64,000 bases of DNA from Sphingomonas caseinilytica (GTDB lineage: Bacteria; Pseudomonadota; Alphaproteobacteria; Sphingomonadales; Sphingomonadaceae), in assembly GCF_023516455.1 (NCBI RefSeq), contig NZ_JAMGBA010000001.1, positions 1,054,001 to 1,118,000 on the forward strand, given 5' to 3'. Under the pieces are notes generated by a model that saw only the letters and a list, made by a program, of their open reading frames with translations, searched no databases and was not told the origin of the DNA. A program made the translations under genes and the position numbers. Positions 9,343-18,420 of the stretch are shown here, piece after piece. Positions within the stretch are counted from its first letter, which is position 1, and the number at the start of each line of letters is the position of its first letter.

Positions 9343-9431
9343 CAGCCTGTGATTACTGCCTTGTTCACGGTTTACAATATGTTAATCTCAACATCCTAGG
9401 TCGGAAGCATTCTTCTTCGGGGGGAAATGGC

Positions 9432-10253
9432 GTGATCGACGGGCGTAAAGTTGCGGTGGTGCTTCCGGCTTATAATGCCGCAAAAACGCTCGAACAGACG
9501 TTTGCGGAAATCCCGACCGATATCGTCGACGACGTAATCCTCGTCGACGACGCCAGTACGGATCTCACGGTGAGGGTGGCGGAGCGGCTGGGTATCCATA
9601 CGGTCATCCACGCCCGCAACGCAGGTTACGGCGCAAATCAGAAAACCTGCTATTCGGCCGCCTTGTCCCGCGGCGCAGACATCGTCGTCATGCTTCATCC
9701 CGACTATCAATATTCGCCGCGCCTGCTGACGGCGATGGCAGGTATGATCGCCTCGGGCCACTATGACGCCGTGATGGCCTCGCGGATCCTGGGCGGTGGT
9801 GCGCTGACCGGCGGAATGCCGCGGTATAAATATATCGCCAATCGCTTTCTGACGGCGGTTCAGAATCTTCTGATGGGCGCCAAGCTTAGCGAATATCACA
9901 CCGGCTACCGGGCATGGAGCAGGGACGTATTGACGCGCCTGCCATTGGCCGCCTGCTCCGACGACTTTGTCTTCGACAACGAGATGGTTGCCCAGGCGAT
10001 GTGGGCAGGGTTCAAGGTCGGCGAGATAAGCTGCCCGACCAAATATTTCCCGGAAGCGTCGAGCATCAACTTCCGCCGCAGCTGCATCTATGGCCTTGGC
10101 GTTTTGCGCACCGCGCTCGTCTATCGCCTTTGCCGCTGGAAGCTGTGGGCTTCTCCGCTTTACGCGAAGGACGCAGCGCCGCTTTCCTTTCCGTCCTCGT
10201 CGGTTCCATCGATGACGATCGCCGAACCGATCGGCCGAGCCCGCGCGGCATGA
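9432..10253 (+). CDS. Family 2 glycosyltransferase (polyprenyl-phosphate type)
   Basis: A 273-residue cytoplasmic GT-A glycosyltransferase. [14 protein letters not shown] and ILVDDASTD (residues 9-44) form the nucleotide-sugar site, HPDYQYSP near residue 80 is the second acidic motif, and [10 protein letters not shown] lies near 160. The pattern is that of DPM1/ArnC-like enzymes that load a sugar onto polyprenyl phosphate. The start is GTG at 9432 with a purine-rich GGGGGGAAA upstream. The stop overlaps the GtrA gene by 4 bases. With the GT-C enzyme and GtrA it makes a classic three-part module: load, flip, transfer. Confidence 0.87.
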   Translation: MIDGRKVAVVLPAYNAAKTLEQTFAEIPTDIVDDVILVDDASTDLTVRVAERLGIHTVIHARNAGYGANQKTCYSAALSRGADIVVMLHPDYQYSPRLLTAMAGMIASGHYDAVMASRILGGGALTGGMPRYKYIANRFLTAVQNLLMGAKLSEYHTGYRAWSRDVLTRLPLAACSDDFVFDNEMVAQAMWAGFKVGEISCPTKYFPEASSINFRRSCIYGLGVLRTALVYRLCRWKLWASPLYAKDAAPLSFPSSSVPSMTIAEPIGRARAA

Positions 10254-10693
10254 TCCGGAGCGCGCTCCGGCGCGGACCCATCAAGACGGGAGTCGAGCTC
10301 TTGTCATTGCCGGCAACCCGCCAACTGCTCCGCTATGCCATCGCCGGCTTTTGCGTGACCCAGTTCGCGGCCGGCGTCTATTCAGCGATCATATTCATTT
10401 TCGCCATCGATCCGCTGAAGGCCAATGCCATCAGCACCACGTTCGGCCTGGCCGCTGGTTATTTGGCCCATAGCCGCTTCAGCTTTGCAGTGGGCAGTTC
10501 AGTTCGCGAGCATCTTCAGCTAGGCCGTTTCCTGCTCGCCTCACTTCTGGCGTTCATGATCAACAGCTTCTGGATCTGGCTGCTGGTGAAGCAGATGCAT
10601 CTGTCTCCATTCGCACCTGTCCCGCTGATGATGTTTGCAACTCCTTGCATCAGCTTCCTGCTCAATCGCTACTGGGTGTTCCGGGCCTACTAG
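10250..10693 (+). CDS. GtrA-family membrane protein
   Basis: A 147-residue protein with four hydrophobic segments. It begins at the ATGA overlap with the GT2 gene; a longer frame upstream is only a shadow of that gene. The features are those of GtrA (PF04138): FSFAVGSS after helix 2 and a C-terminal [11 protein letters not shown], the typical N-R-x-W-V-F ending. GtrA proteins are proposed to move polyprenyl-phosphate-linked sugars across the inner membrane. Immediately after the stop begins a remnant of a methyltransferase gene, so this gene ends at the right boundary of the inserted block. Confidence 0.85.
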   Translation: MIRSALRRGPIKTGVELLSLPATRQLLRYAIAGFCVTQFAAGVYSAIIFIFAIDPLKANAISTTFGLAAGYLAHSRFSFAVGSSVREHLQLGRFLLASLLAFMINSFWIWLLVKQMHLSPFAPVPLMMFATPCISFLLNRYWVFRAY

Positions 10694-10698
10694 CTGAC

Positions 10699-10800
10699 GG
10701 CCTGCCAATGGTGGCAAATGTCTTCTCGCTTCTGAATGCGGCCATGCTCTATGTCCGCATCCGAGCCGAGTACCATGCGCTGGAGACTTACCGCCGATGA
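10699..10800 (+). pseudogene. 3' remnant of an ICMT-like methyltransferase gene (direct repeat A, right copy)
   Basis: From 10699 a frame reads [19 protein letters not shown] and continues with an R-rich end to a TGA at 10798-10800. It matches the C-terminus of the methyltransferase at 7297-7785 ([19 protein letters not shown]). There is no start codon or N-terminal part. Its stop overlaps the ATG of the downstream lipoprotein gene (ATGA), as expected if a full methyltransferase gene once lay directly before that gene. I infer that the three glycan genes were inserted between the methyltransferase and the lipoprotein. Confidence 0.8.
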
Positions 10801-11375
10801 AGTTTGCTTCCTTTGCCGCCGTTGCGGCCTTCGCAATGCTTGCCGGCTGCACCACCATAGACTCATCGCGAAGCGACTTCCTCTCCGGCTTTGGCTCCCT
10901 GTGCGGCCAGGCTTACGAAGGCCGGATCGTCAGCCCGCCGGTTGCCGCGGACGAAGCATTCGCCGGAAAGCCGCTGGTCATGCACGTCGTGACGTGCACC
11001 GCTGACACCGTCCGCATTCCCTTCCACGTCGGCGACGACCATAGCCGGACCTGGGTCCTCACTCGAACGGCGACGGGCCTGCGCCTCAAGCACGACCACC
11101 GCCACCGCGACGGAAGCGAGGATCGTGTCACCCAATATGGCGGCGACGCGACCACGCCCGTCGACGCGGAGCGGCAAATATTTCCGGCGGACGATTTCAC
11201 CAAGGACCTGTTGCGTCGCGAGGGCAATATCGCCGGTGTCGATAATGTCTGGGCGGTTGAGCATCGGCCGGGCCAGTTCGCTTACGAACTGCGGCGGCCG
11301 GGCCGATTTTTCCGCGTCGAGTTCGACCTTTCCCGCCCAGTCGCGACGCCCCCGGCGGCCTGGGGCAGCGAATAG
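10797..11375 (+). CDS. Lipoprotein of unknown function
   Basis: A 192-residue protein with a clear lipoprotein signal: MKFASFAAVAAFAMLAGC, lipobox LAGC, acylated Cys18. The mature part contains CGQAYEGRI, a VTCTADTVRIPFHVGDDHSRTW strand pair and KHDHRHRDG, so it is His/Asp-rich in the middle, but no known family is recognised with certainty. The ATG overlaps the stop of the methyltransferase remnant, so it was probably the third gene of the PKS-methyltransferase operon. A role in handling the polyketide lipid in the envelope is only a guess. Confidence 0.75.
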   Translation: MKFASFAAVAAFAMLAGCTTIDSSRSDFLSGFGSLCGQAYEGRIVSPPVAADEAFAGKPLVMHVVTCTADTVRIPFHVGDDHSRTWVLTRTATGLRLKHDHRHRDGSEDRVTQYGGDATTPVDAERQIFPADDFTKDLLRREGNIAGVDNVWAVEHRPGQFAYELRRPGRFFRVEFDLSRPVATPPAAWGSE

Positions 11376-11397
11376 CGACCGCAGCCCGACTCCCTGC

Positions 11398-11426
11398 TTG
11401 CGAGTTCCAGATGACGCGCCTATATG
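11398..11426 (+). promoter_or_regulatory. Predicted sigma70 promoter of the rimP-nusA-infB operon
   Basis: TTGCGA (11398-11403), a 17-base spacer and TATATG (11421-11426) form a good housekeeping-type promoter 92 bases before the rimP start. It lies after the stop of the lipoprotein gene and is correctly oriented. Confidence 0.5.
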
Positions 11427-11461
11427 GCGGCCTCTCACCTCGACATCGTTAAGGCGTTGAG

Positions 11462-11483
11462 GCTGAGCCCGGAGGGGCTCGGC
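11462..11483 (+). promoter_or_regulatory. Leader hairpin before rimP
   Basis: GCTGAGCCC (11462-11470), loop GGAG, GGGCTCGGC (11475-11483): a 9-bp stem with one G-U pair in the 5' leader. It is followed by a T-rich stretch (GGGTTTTGAATTTT). It could be an attenuator-like structure of an operon that encodes NusA, or simply leader structure. Confidence 0.4.
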
Positions 11484-11517
11484 ACAGAGAGGGTTTTGAA
11501 TTTTCGAAAGGTTCGGA

Positions 11518-12054
11518 TTGACCGACACCGCTGCCATCACCCGGCTTATCGAGCCCACCGTCAAGGAACTGGGCTTCGATCTCGTGCGCGTGGCGATGAT
11601 CGGCGGAACGTCGGATCCGACGCTGCAGATAATGGCGGAGCGGCCTGACACGCGCCAGCTGACGATCGACGATTGCAGCGACCTTTCTCGCAAGCTCAGC
11701 GATCTGCTCGATGCCGAAGAAGCCGCTGGCCGCGACCCGATCGAGGGCGGCTATCGCCTGGAGGTCTCTTCGCCCGGCATCGACCGGCCGCTCACCCGCC
11801 TGAAGGACTATGCCGACTGGGCCGGTCATGAAGCGCGGATCAAATATGCGAATCCGGTCGACGGGGCCAAGCAGGTGTCCGGGATCATCGAAGGAATTTC
11901 CGGCGATACGATCAGTGTCGCGACACCCAAGGGCGAGCGCCAGATCGAGTTCGCCAATATCGCGTCGGCCAAGCTCCTCTTGACCGACAAGCTCATTAAC
12001 GCCACCGCGCCGCTCAGTTCCGAAGGCGCCGATTTGATCAAGACGGAAGGTTGA
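11518..12054 (+). CDS. rimP: Ribosome maturation factor RimP
   Basis: RimP assists 30S subunit maturation. The 178-residue product has the expected N-terminal domain (TRLIEPTVKELGFDLVRV) and the YRLEVSSPGIDRPLT motif that marks the family. The start is an uncommon TTG at 11518 with GAAAGG about ten bases upstream; no better in-frame start is present. It is the first gene of rimP-nusA-ylxR-infB-rbfA, a conserved order. The stop lies 5 bases before the chosen nusA ATG. Confidence 0.93.
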   Translation: MTDTAAITRLIEPTVKELGFDLVRVAMIGGTSDPTLQIMAERPDTRQLTIDDCSDLSRKLSDLLDAEEAAGRDPIEGGYRLEVSSPGIDRPLTRLKDYADWAGHEARIKYANPVDGAKQVSGIIEGISGDTISVATPKGERQIEFANIASAKLLLTDKLINATAPLSSEGADLIKTEG

Positions 12055-12059
12055 ACACC

Positions 12060-13703
12060 ATGGCCACCGCCGCTCCTACGCCCGCAGCCGCTACCGCCAA
12101 CAAGGCAGAGCTGCTCGCCATCGCCGATGCGGTCGCGCGCGAGAAGCTGATCGACAAGGGCATCGTCATCGAGGCGATGGAGGACGCGATCCAGCGTGCC
12201 GCCCGTGCCCGTTACGGCGCCGAAAACGATATCCGCGCCAAGCTCGATCCCAACACCGGCGACCTCCGCCTATGGCGCGTGCTCGAGGTGGTCGAAGAGG
12301 TCGACGACTATTTCAAGCAGGTCGACATCAAGGGCGCGCAGAAGCTGAAGGCCGATGCCGCCGTCGGCGATTTCATTGTCGACCCGCTGCCGCCGATCGA
12401 ATTCGGACGCATCGCGGCCCAGGCCGCCAAGCAGGTCATCTTCCAGAAGGTCCGCGACGCCGAGCGCGAGCGCCAGTATGAGGAATTCAAGGACCGCAAC
12501 AGCGAAGTCATCACCGGCGTCGTCAAGCGGGTCGAGTTCGGCCACGTCGTCGTCGACCTGGGCCGGGCCGAAGGCGTCATCCGGCGCGACCAGCAGATTC
12601 CCCGCGAAATGGTCCGCGTCGGCGACCGCATCCGCTCGCTGATCATGTCGGTCCGCCGCGAAACCCGCGGCCCGCAGATCTTCTTGAGCCGCGCGCATCC
12701 CGACTTCATGAAGAAGCTGTTCGCGCAGGAAGTGCCGGAAATCTACGACGGCATCATCGAGATCAAGGCCGCCGCCCGCGACCCGGGCAGTCGCGCCAAG
12801 ATCGGCGTCATCTCCTACGACAGCTCGATCGACCCGGTCGGCGCCTGCGTCGGCATGAAGGGCAGCCGCGTCCAGGCCGTCGTCCAGGAGCTGCAGGGCG
12901 AGAAGATCGACATCATTCCATGGTCGGAAGACACCGCGACCTTCGTCGTCAACGCGCTTCAGCCCGCGACCGTCAGCCGCGTCGTCATCGACGAGGAAGA
13001 AAGCCGCATCGAAGTCGTCGTTCCGGATGACCAGCTGAGCCTGGCAATTGGCCGCCGTGGCCAGAACGTCCGCCTCGCTTCGCAGCTGACCAGCTCGCAG
13101 ATCGACATCCTGACCGAAGCCGACGCCAGCGAGAAGCGCCAGCGCGAGTTCGTCGAGCGCTCCGAAATGTTCCAGACCGAACTGGACGTCGATGAGACGC
13201 TGGCCCAGCTGCTGGTCGCCGAAGGCTTCACCAGCCTGGAAGAAGTGGCCTACGTCGAAGTCGACGAGATCGCTTCGATCGAGGGTCTCGACGACGAGAT
13301 CGCCGGCGAGCTTCAGAGCCGCGCGACCGAGGCGCTGGAGCGCCGCGAAGCTGCTTCGCGCGACGAACGCCGTGGTCTCGGTGTCGAGGATGCGCTGGCC
13401 GAACTGCCCTACCTCACCGAGCAGATGCTGGTGACCTTGGGCAAGGCCGGGATCCTTACTCTCGATGACCTGGCGGATCTCGCCACCGACGAGTTGATCC
13501 AGAAGAAGCGCGCAGAGCCGCGCCGCCGGGCCGAAACGACCAACAAGCGCGCCGAGGACAAGGCGGGCATATTGGCCGAATATAGCCTGAGCGAAGAGCA
13601 GGGTAACGAGATCATCATGGCCGCCCGAGCCCATTGGTTCGAGGACGAGGAAGCTCCCGCTTCTGCAACCGAGGAGGACGCGGTTGCGGAAAAGGACCAA
13701 TGA
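12060..13703 (+). CDS. nusA: Transcription termination/antitermination protein NusA
   Basis: NusA binds RNA polymerase and governs pausing, termination and antitermination. I choose the ATG at 12060, with ACGGAAGG at good spacing, over a TTG at 12051 that overlaps the rimP stop. The 547-residue product shows the N-terminal polymerase-binding domain, an S1 domain ([15 protein letters not shown]), two KH domains ([16 protein letters not shown] and [15 protein letters not shown]), and a C-terminal helix-hairpin-helix/acidic region. The start of ylxR overlaps its 3' end by 20 bases, indicating translational coupling. Confidence 0.97.
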   Translation: MATAAPTPAAATANKAELLAIADAVAREKLIDKGIVIEAMEDAIQRAARARYGAENDIRAKLDPNTGDLRLWRVLEVVEEVDDYFKQVDIKGAQKLKADAAVGDFIVDPLPPIEFGRIAAQAAKQVIFQKVRDAERERQYEEFKDRNSEVITGVVKRVEFGHVVVDLGRAEGVIRRDQQIPREMVRVGDRIRSLIMSVRRETRGPQIFLSRAHPDFMKKLFAQEVPEIYDGIIEIKAAARDPGSRAKIGVISYDSSIDPVGACVGMKGSRVQAVVQELQGEKIDIIPWSEDTATFVVNALQPATVSRVVIDEEESRIEVVVPDDQLSLAIGRRGQNVRLASQLTSSQIDILTEADASEKRQREFVERSEMFQTELDVDETLAQLLVAEGFTSLEEVAYVEVDEIASIEGLDDEIAGELQSRATEALERREAASRDERRGLGVEDALAELPYLTEQMLVTLGKAGILTLDDLADLATDELIQKKRAEPRRRAETTNKRAEDKAGILAEYSLSEEQGNEIIMAARAHWFEDEEAPASATEEDAVAEKDQ

Positions 13704-14382
13704 TCCGCTAGAAGCGCACGTACCGGAGCGCAGCTGCATCCTCACCCGGCGGACGGCGCCGCGTGAGGAGCTGATCAGGCTTGCGCTCGGCCCGGACGGG
13801 CAAGTGGCACCGGACATTCGCGCCCGCGCACCCGGCCGCGGCGCCTGGATCGGCGTCGGCCGTGCCGCGCTCGATGAGGCGAATTCCAAGGGCAAACTGA
13901 AAGGCGCCCTTTCCCGCGCCTTCAAGACCAGCACGCTCGACATACCCGCCGATCTCGGCGAACTGACCGAGCAGGCTCTCCGCCAACAGGTCCTCGACCG
14001 GCTGGGCCTGGAAGCGCGCGGCGGAACGCTGATCAACGGTTCGGAAAAGGTCGAGATCGCGGCCCGGCAGGGCAAGGTGCATCTGCTGATCCACTCGTCC
14101 GACGCCGGCGAGGACGGCAACAAGCGCCTCGACCAGGCCTGGCGCGTCGGCGGCGGGGACAAGGCCGGACTGGTATTTCCGGAAGACCGCACCATCTTAT
14201 CCATGGCGCTTGGCCGCGAGAACGTGGTACACATCGCCCTGACCGACGCAGCCGCCGCAAGGCGTGTGCTTCACGCCATCAACCGGTGGCGTGCTTTCAT
14301 TGATCCCGATGCTGGGCTAGACGGCGGCGACGCCGCTGGGCCGAGTGCGGCTGACGAATTTGTAGACGAAGGAAACGCATGA
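13684..14382 (+). CDS. YlxR (DUF448) RNA-binding protein fused to an L7Ae-like domain
   Basis: A 232-residue protein. The N-terminal part (RSCILTRRTAPREELIRLA, then PGRGAWIG) is the YlxR/DUF448 RNA-binding fold. Residues from about 110 (GTLINGSEKVEIAARQGKV) resemble the L7Ae-like domain seen in the separate YlxQ protein of Gram-positives; alphaproteobacteria commonly carry this fusion. It starts at TTG 13684 inside the end of nusA and ends in an ATGA overlap with infB. Position and family suggest a role in translation or in modulating RNase P/transcription. The exact function is not settled for this clade. Confidence 0.87.
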   Translation: MRKRTNDPLEAHVPERSCILTRRTAPREELIRLALGPDGQVAPDIRARAPGRGAWIGVGRAALDEANSKGKLKGALSRAFKTSTLDIPADLGELTEQALRQQVLDRLGLEARGGTLINGSEKVEIAARQGKVHLLIHSSDAGEDGNKRLDQAWRVGGGDKAGLVFPEDRTILSMALGRENVVHIALTDAAAARRVLHAINRWRAFIDPDAGLDGGDAAGPSAADEFVDEGNA

Positions 14383-16907
14383 CCGACCAGAGCGACAAGC
14401 CCAAACTTGGCACCCGGCCGCCGCTGGGCCTGAAGCGCACGGTCGAGACCGGCAAGGTGAAGCAAAGCTTCAGCCATGGCCGCTCGAACACCGTCGTGGT
14501 CGAGGTCAAGAAGCGCCGCATCCTGGGCAAGCCGGGCGAGGCACCGCCGCCGGCTGAAGCCAAGCCGGAAGCCGCCGCGCCTGCGCCGGCTCCAAAGCCC
14601 GCCGCGCCCGCGCCGAAGGCTCCAGCGCCAAAGCGCCCTGTGGACGACATCACCGCCCGCAAGGAAATGCAGGAGCGCCTGCTGCGTGAGGCCGAAGAAG
14701 CGCGCATGACTTCGCTTGAGGAAGCACGCCGCCGCGAAGACCGCTCCAAGCAGGAGCAGAGCGAGGAAGAGAAGCGCCGCGCCGAGGAAAATCGCAAGGC
14801 CGAGGAAGAAGCCGCGCGCAAGGCAGTTGAAGACGCCGCCGAGGCCGAACGCCTCGCTGCCGAGCAAGCCGCCCAGGCTGCTGCCGCTCCGCCGGCCGAA
14901 CAGACTGCCGAGCAGGATAGCGATCGCGAATTCCGCCGTCCGGCTTCCGCGCCTTCGCACGCTCCGAAGCGCCCAGCCCCGGCCCACCCGGGTGCCAATC
15001 GTGGCCGGGTCGACGATCGCCGTCACGCCGGCAAGCTGACCGTCAGCCGCGCCCTGTCGGGCGAAGACGACAGCCGCGCCCGCAGCCTCGCCGCGCTTCG
15101 CCGCGCACGCGAGAAGGAAAAGCGCGCCCATCAGCAGTCCGGTCCCGCGGTCAAGCAGTACCGCGACGTCGACGTTCCCGAGGCGATCACGGTCCAGGAA
15201 CTCGCCAAGCGTATGGGCGAGCGCGGTGCCGACCTCGTCAAGGCACTGTTCAAGATGGGTACGCCCGTCACGATCACCGAGACGATCGACCAGGATACTG
15301 CAGAGCTGCTGATCGTCGAGTTCGGCCACCGCATCAATCGCGTCTCCGATTCCGACGTCGACATCCAGGCCGAAGCGGACGTCGATGCTCCGGAAACACT
15401 GCAGTCGCGTCCGCCGGTGGTCACGATCATGGGCCACGTCGACCACGGCAAGACCTCGCTGCTGGACGCGATCCGCGGCGCCAAGGTCGTCGCCGGAGAG
15501 GCCGGTGGCATCACCCAGCACATCGGCGCCTACCAGGTGGCGATGAAGGACAAGTCGAAGATCACTTTCCTCGACACGCCGGGCCACGAAGCCTTCACCG
15601 AAATGCGCGCTCGCGGCGCCAACGTCACCGACATTGTCGTGCTGGTCGTTGCCGCCGATGACGGGCTGAAGCCGCAGACGATTGAAGCCATCAATCACAC
15701 CAAGGCGGCCGGCGTCCCGATGATCGTTGCGATCAACAAGATCGACAAGCCCGACGCCAACCCGCAAAAGGTTCGCGAAGAGCTGCTCCAGCACGAAATC
15801 ATCGTCGAGCAAATGGGCGGCGAAGTTCAGGACGTCGAAGTCTCTGCGCTCAAGAAGACCAACCTCGACGGACTTCTCGAAGCCATCAACCTCCAGGCCG
15901 AAATCCTCGAGCTGAAGGCCAACCCCGACCGTCCGGCCGAAGGCGCAGTGGTCGAGGCGAAGCTCGACAAGGGCCGCGGACCGCTGGCGACCGTGCTGGT
16001 TCAGCGCGGCACCTTGCGGGTCGGCGACGTCATCGTTGTCGGCGCCGCATCGGGCAAGGTCCGCGCGATGATCGACGATCATGGCCGCCAGGTGAAGGAG
16101 GCGCCGCCTTCCTTCCCGGTCGAAGTGCTCGGCCTCGGCGCCGTGCCGTCGGCGGGCGACCAGCTGACCGTGGTCGAGAATGAGGCCCGCGCCCGCGAGG
16201 TCGCTTCCTACCGACAGTCGGTGCTCGACAAGAAGCGCACGACTTCGGCGCCGCTCAGCCTCGAGAATATGTTCGCCAACCGCGCCTCGACGACGATCGA
16301 ATTCCCGATGGTCATCAAGGCCGACGTGCAGGGCTCGGTCGAAGCGATCGTCAGCGCGGTCAACAAGATCTCGACCGACGAGATTCGCGTCCGCGTGCTC
16401 CATTCGGGCGTCGGTGCGATCACCGAAAGCGACGTGACGCTCGCCGCCTCGACCGGAGCGCCGATCATCGGCTTCAACGTTCGTCCGAACGCCAAGGCCC
16501 GCGAGACGGCCGAACGCAATAAGGTCGAGCTTCGCTACTACGACGTCATCTACCACCTCACCGACTGGGTGAAGGGCGCGATGGCGGGCGAGCTTGGTCC
16601 GGAGATCATCGAGCATGTCGTCGGCCGGGCCGAGGTCAAGGAAGTGTTCCCGGCCGGAAAGCGCGACAAGGCCGCCGGCCTGCTGGTGCTGGAAGGCATC
16701 ATCAAGAAGGGCCTGCACGCACGCCTTACGCGCGAAGATGTCATCGTCTCCAAGACGACCATCTCCTCGCTTCGCCGCTTCAAGGACGATGTGAAGGAAG
16801 TGAACGCCGGCATGGAGTGCGGCGTTCTCTTGGCCGACACCAACGACATCAAGGCTGGCGACAACCTCGAGGTGTTCGAGGTCGAGGAACGGGCTCGTAC
16901 CCTTTGA
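14379..16907 (+). CDS. infB: Translation initiation factor IF-2
   Basis: IF-2 places initiator tRNA on the 30S subunit using GTP. The 842-residue product has a long charged, Ala/Glu/Arg-rich N-terminal region (residues ~50-230) with strong coiled-coil character. The IF2_N motif [20 protein letters not shown] follows, then the GTPase domain: GHVDHGKT at ~350 (G1), [11 protein letters not shown] (G3) and NKIDKP (G4). IF2 domains II-IV complete the protein. It is translationally coupled to ylxR by an ATGA overlap. A palindromic repeat sits between it and rbfA. Confidence 0.98.
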   Translation: MTDQSDKPKLGTRPPLGLKRTVETGKVKQSFSHGRSNTVVVEVKKRRILGKPGEAPPPAEAKPEAAAPAPAPKPAAPAPKAPAPKRPVDDITARKEMQERLLREAEEARMTSLEEARRREDRSKQEQSEEEKRRAEENRKAEEEAARKAVEDAAEAERLAAEQAAQAAAAPPAEQTAEQDSDREFRRPASAPSHAPKRPAPAHPGANRGRVDDRRHAGKLTVSRALSGEDDSRARSLAALRRAREKEKRAHQQSGPAVKQYRDVDVPEAITVQELAKRMGERGADLVKALFKMGTPVTITETIDQDTAELLIVEFGHRINRVSDSDVDIQAEADVDAPETLQSRPPVVTIMGHVDHGKTSLLDAIRGAKVVAGEAGGITQHIGAYQVAMKDKSKITFLDTPGHEAFTEMRARGANVTDIVVLVVAADDGLKPQTIEAINHTKAAGVPMIVAINKIDKPDANPQKVREELLQHEIIVEQMGGEVQDVEVSALKKTNLDGLLEAINLQAEILELKANPDRPAEGAVVEAKLDKGRGPLATVLVQRGTLRVGDVIVVGAASGKVRAMIDDHGRQVKEAPPSFPVEVLGLGAVPSAGDQLTVVENEARAREVASYRQSVLDKKRTTSAPLSLENMFANRASTTIEFPMVIKADVQGSVEAIVSAVNKISTDEIRVRVLHSGVGAITESDVTLAASTGAPIIGFNVRPNAKARETAERNKVELRYYDVIYHLTDWVKGAMAGELGPEIIEHVVGRAEVKEVFPAGKRDKAAGLLVLEGIIKKGLHARLTREDVIVSKTTISSLRRFKDDVKEVNAGMECGVLLADTNDIKAGDNLEVFEVEERARTL

Positions 16908-16922
16908 TCGATCATCAAACGC

Positions 16923-16989
16923 CGTCATCGCGAGGAGCGAAGCGACGTGGCGATCCAGCCTGGATTGCTTCGCTCCGCTCGCAATGACG
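16923..16989. repeat. Palindromic repeat (CGTCATCGCGAGGAGCGAAGC type), copy 1
   Basis: The left arm (CGTCATCGCGAGGAGCG..., 16923-16958) and the right arm (CTGGATTGCTTCGCTCC..., 16960-16989) are inverted, with overall imperfect pairing. It lies in the 95-base infB-rbfA gap. A second member is at 24935-25011 after pnp. Confidence 0.85.
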
Positions 16990-17002
16990 AGTAAGGGGTA
17001 AG

Positions 17003-17395
17003 ATGCGCACCAAGGAAACTCCGGAAGGCCGTTCGGTCCGCCTGCTCCGCGTCGGGGAGCAGGTGCGCCATGTGCTGAGCGAAATCCTTCAGCGCGGCGA
17101 CGTGCATGACGATACGCTTCAAAGCCACCTTGTCAGCATCACCGAAGTGCGCATGTCGCCCGACCTGCGTCACGCCACGGTGTTCGTGAAGCCCCTGCTC
17201 GGCCAGGACGAGGAAGCGGTGCTGAAGGCGCTCCGCACGAACACTGCCTATTTGCAACGTGAGGTCGCTGGCCGCGTGCGCATGAAATATGCGGCAAAGC
17301 TCAAATTCCTCGCCGACGAGAGCTTCGACGAGGGAAGCCACATCGACAAGCTACTTCGTTCCGACCACGTCGCGCAGGACCTCGACGAAGAGTGA
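17003..17395 (+). CDS. rbfA: Ribosome-binding factor A
   Basis: RbfA binds the 30S subunit and helps process the 5' end of 16S rRNA. The 130 residues include [16 protein letters not shown] near the start and the family motif [20 protein letters not shown], a KH-like fold. AAGGGGTAAG precedes the ATG at 17003. The stop overlaps the GTG start of the following acetyltransferase gene. The conserved order infB-rbfA supports the call, and truB follows 3.7 kb later, after inserted genes. Confidence 0.95.
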   Translation: MRTKETPEGRSVRLLRVGEQVRHVLSEILQRGDVHDDTLQSHLVSITEVRMSPDLRHATVFVKPLLGQDEEAVLKALRTNTAYLQREVAGRVRMKYAAKLKFLADESFDEGSHIDKLLRSDHVAQDLDEE

Positions 17396-17925
17396 TCGAC
17401 GGTCTCGACGCGCCAATGACCGGCGACGGTTGCCGGGCGGAACTGTTCGGCGACCAATGGCGCGAACCGCTCAAGGCGGCCTGCGCGGAAGACCCCGACA
17501 TCTGGCCCATCTATTCGATCAGCTTCGACCCCGATCATTTCGACCAGAGCATCGATGCCTTCTCGAATGCCAAGCTCAACCGTACGTTCGTTTTGTTTGA
17601 GGGCGACGAGCTTGCCGGCATGTCGAGCTTCATCGGGATCGACGAAAGCCGGCAATGCCTCGAAATCGGCGGTACTTATTACCGGCCGCACCTGCGCGGC
17701 ACAGGCTTCAACCGCCGGGTCAAGGACATGATGCTCCGCCGCGCCTTCGATTGCGGCTTCCGGCGGATCGAGTTCCGCGTCGACGAGCGCAACAAGCGCA
17801 GCCAGGCCGCGATGACCAAGCTGGGAGCGGTCCGCGAAGGTGTGCTCCGCGCCGACCGCATCACCTGGACCGGCCATGTCCGCGACACAGTTCTCTTCTC
17901 GATCCTTCAGGACGAGTGGCAATAA
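17392..17925 (+). CDS. GNAT-family N-acetyltransferase (RimJ/RimL-like)
   Basis: A 177-residue acetyltransferase starting at GTG 17392, overlapping the rbfA stop by 4 bases. The GNAT core is visible: [20 protein letters not shown] (acetyl-CoA pyrophosphate loop, degenerate R-G-T-G), then [31 protein letters not shown], the typical RimJ/RimL motif B with the N-x-R-S-x-x-A pattern. The substrate is probably a protein N-terminus or small amine but cannot be told. It appears to be translated together with rbfA. Confidence 0.85.
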   Translation: MIDGLDAPMTGDGCRAELFGDQWREPLKAACAEDPDIWPIYSISFDPDHFDQSIDAFSNAKLNRTFVLFEGDELAGMSSFIGIDESRQCLEIGGTYYRPHLRGTGFNRRVKDMMLRRAFDCGFRRIEFRVDERNKRSQAAMTKLGAVREGVLRADRITWTGHVRDTVLFSILQDEWQ

Positions 17926-17938
17926 CTCCCCTCATTTT

Positions 17939-18007
17939 CGTCATCCCCGCGAAAGCGGGGACCCAGCCAAGTAAAAATCTAGGTTCCCGCTTTCGCGGGA
18001 ATGACGA
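17939..18007. repeat. Palindromic repeat (CGTCATCCCCGCGAAAGCGGGG type)
   Basis: Two inverted arms (17939-17966 and 17981-18006), each itself nearly palindromic (CCCCGCGAAAGCGGGG; CCCGCTTTCGCGGG), around a short AT-rich spacer. It directly precedes the ribosome-binding site of the next gene and may act as a terminator for the upstream operon. Confidence 0.85.
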
Positions 18008-18018
18008 ATAAGGGGCAA

Positions 18019-18420
18019 ATGGTCCGGTCGACTCTCTTGCTCGCCAGCCTCTTGCTCGCCTCCCCTTCGGTGGCGCAAGCGCCTGGCCTCACAATCAAGA
18101 CCGGCGAAAGCTGGATGTTCGCGATCAGCCGCGGCCAGCCCGTTCGCGCGCACAAGGTCGAACCGACGGTCAAGCCAAAGCCCGGGCAGGTATTGGTCTC
18201 GCTACGCTCGATGATGGGCACCAGCCTGTCGATCGCCAGCAACAATCCGCAGGCCTATACCTACAGTGCCGAGCTGATCGGCGCCGACAAGTCCGTGCCG
18301 GTCCGCTCCTGCACCCTGCCCGCCAACGGCCGCCTGTCGTTCGAGCATTGGCCCCAGAAAGCGGCCGCGGTCCGCATCCGCGACTTCAAGATCGCGACCA
18401 AGGACGGCAGCTGCCCCTGA
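18019..18420 (+). CDS. Small exported protein of unknown function
   Basis: The start at 18019 is chosen because AAGGGGC precedes it and because the product then begins with a clean signal peptide (MVRSTLLLASLLLASPSVAQA, predicted cut after AQA). The earlier ATG at 18001 lies within the repeat. The mature ~112 residues have two Cys near the C-terminus (RSCTLPANGR, KDGSCP), which could form a disulfide in the periplasm. No family is recognised. The stop overlaps the tdk start by one base. Confidence 0.75.
   Translation: MVRSTLLLASLLLASPSVAQAPGLTIKTGESWMFAISRGQPVRAHKVEPTVKPKPGQVLVSLRSMMGTSLSIASNNPQAYTYSAELIGADKSVPVRSCTLPANGRLSFEHWPQKAAAVRIRDFKIATKDGSCP

Noticed and set aside
7691-10800. Integron or site-specific integration for the glycan cassette
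   Set aside because: No integrase or transposase gene is visible, and the flanking repeats are only about 68% identical, whereas att or target-site duplications would be identical.
12270-14234. Long open frame antisense to nusA and ylxR
   Set aside because: It crosses two confidently assigned sense genes; composition is typical of antisense frames in high-GC DNA.
14271-16928. Very long open frame antisense to infB (885 codons)
   Set aside because: It mirrors the strong GC bias and codon pattern of infB. The translation is low-complexity Arg/Asp/Val-rich with no domain, and the sense frame is certain.
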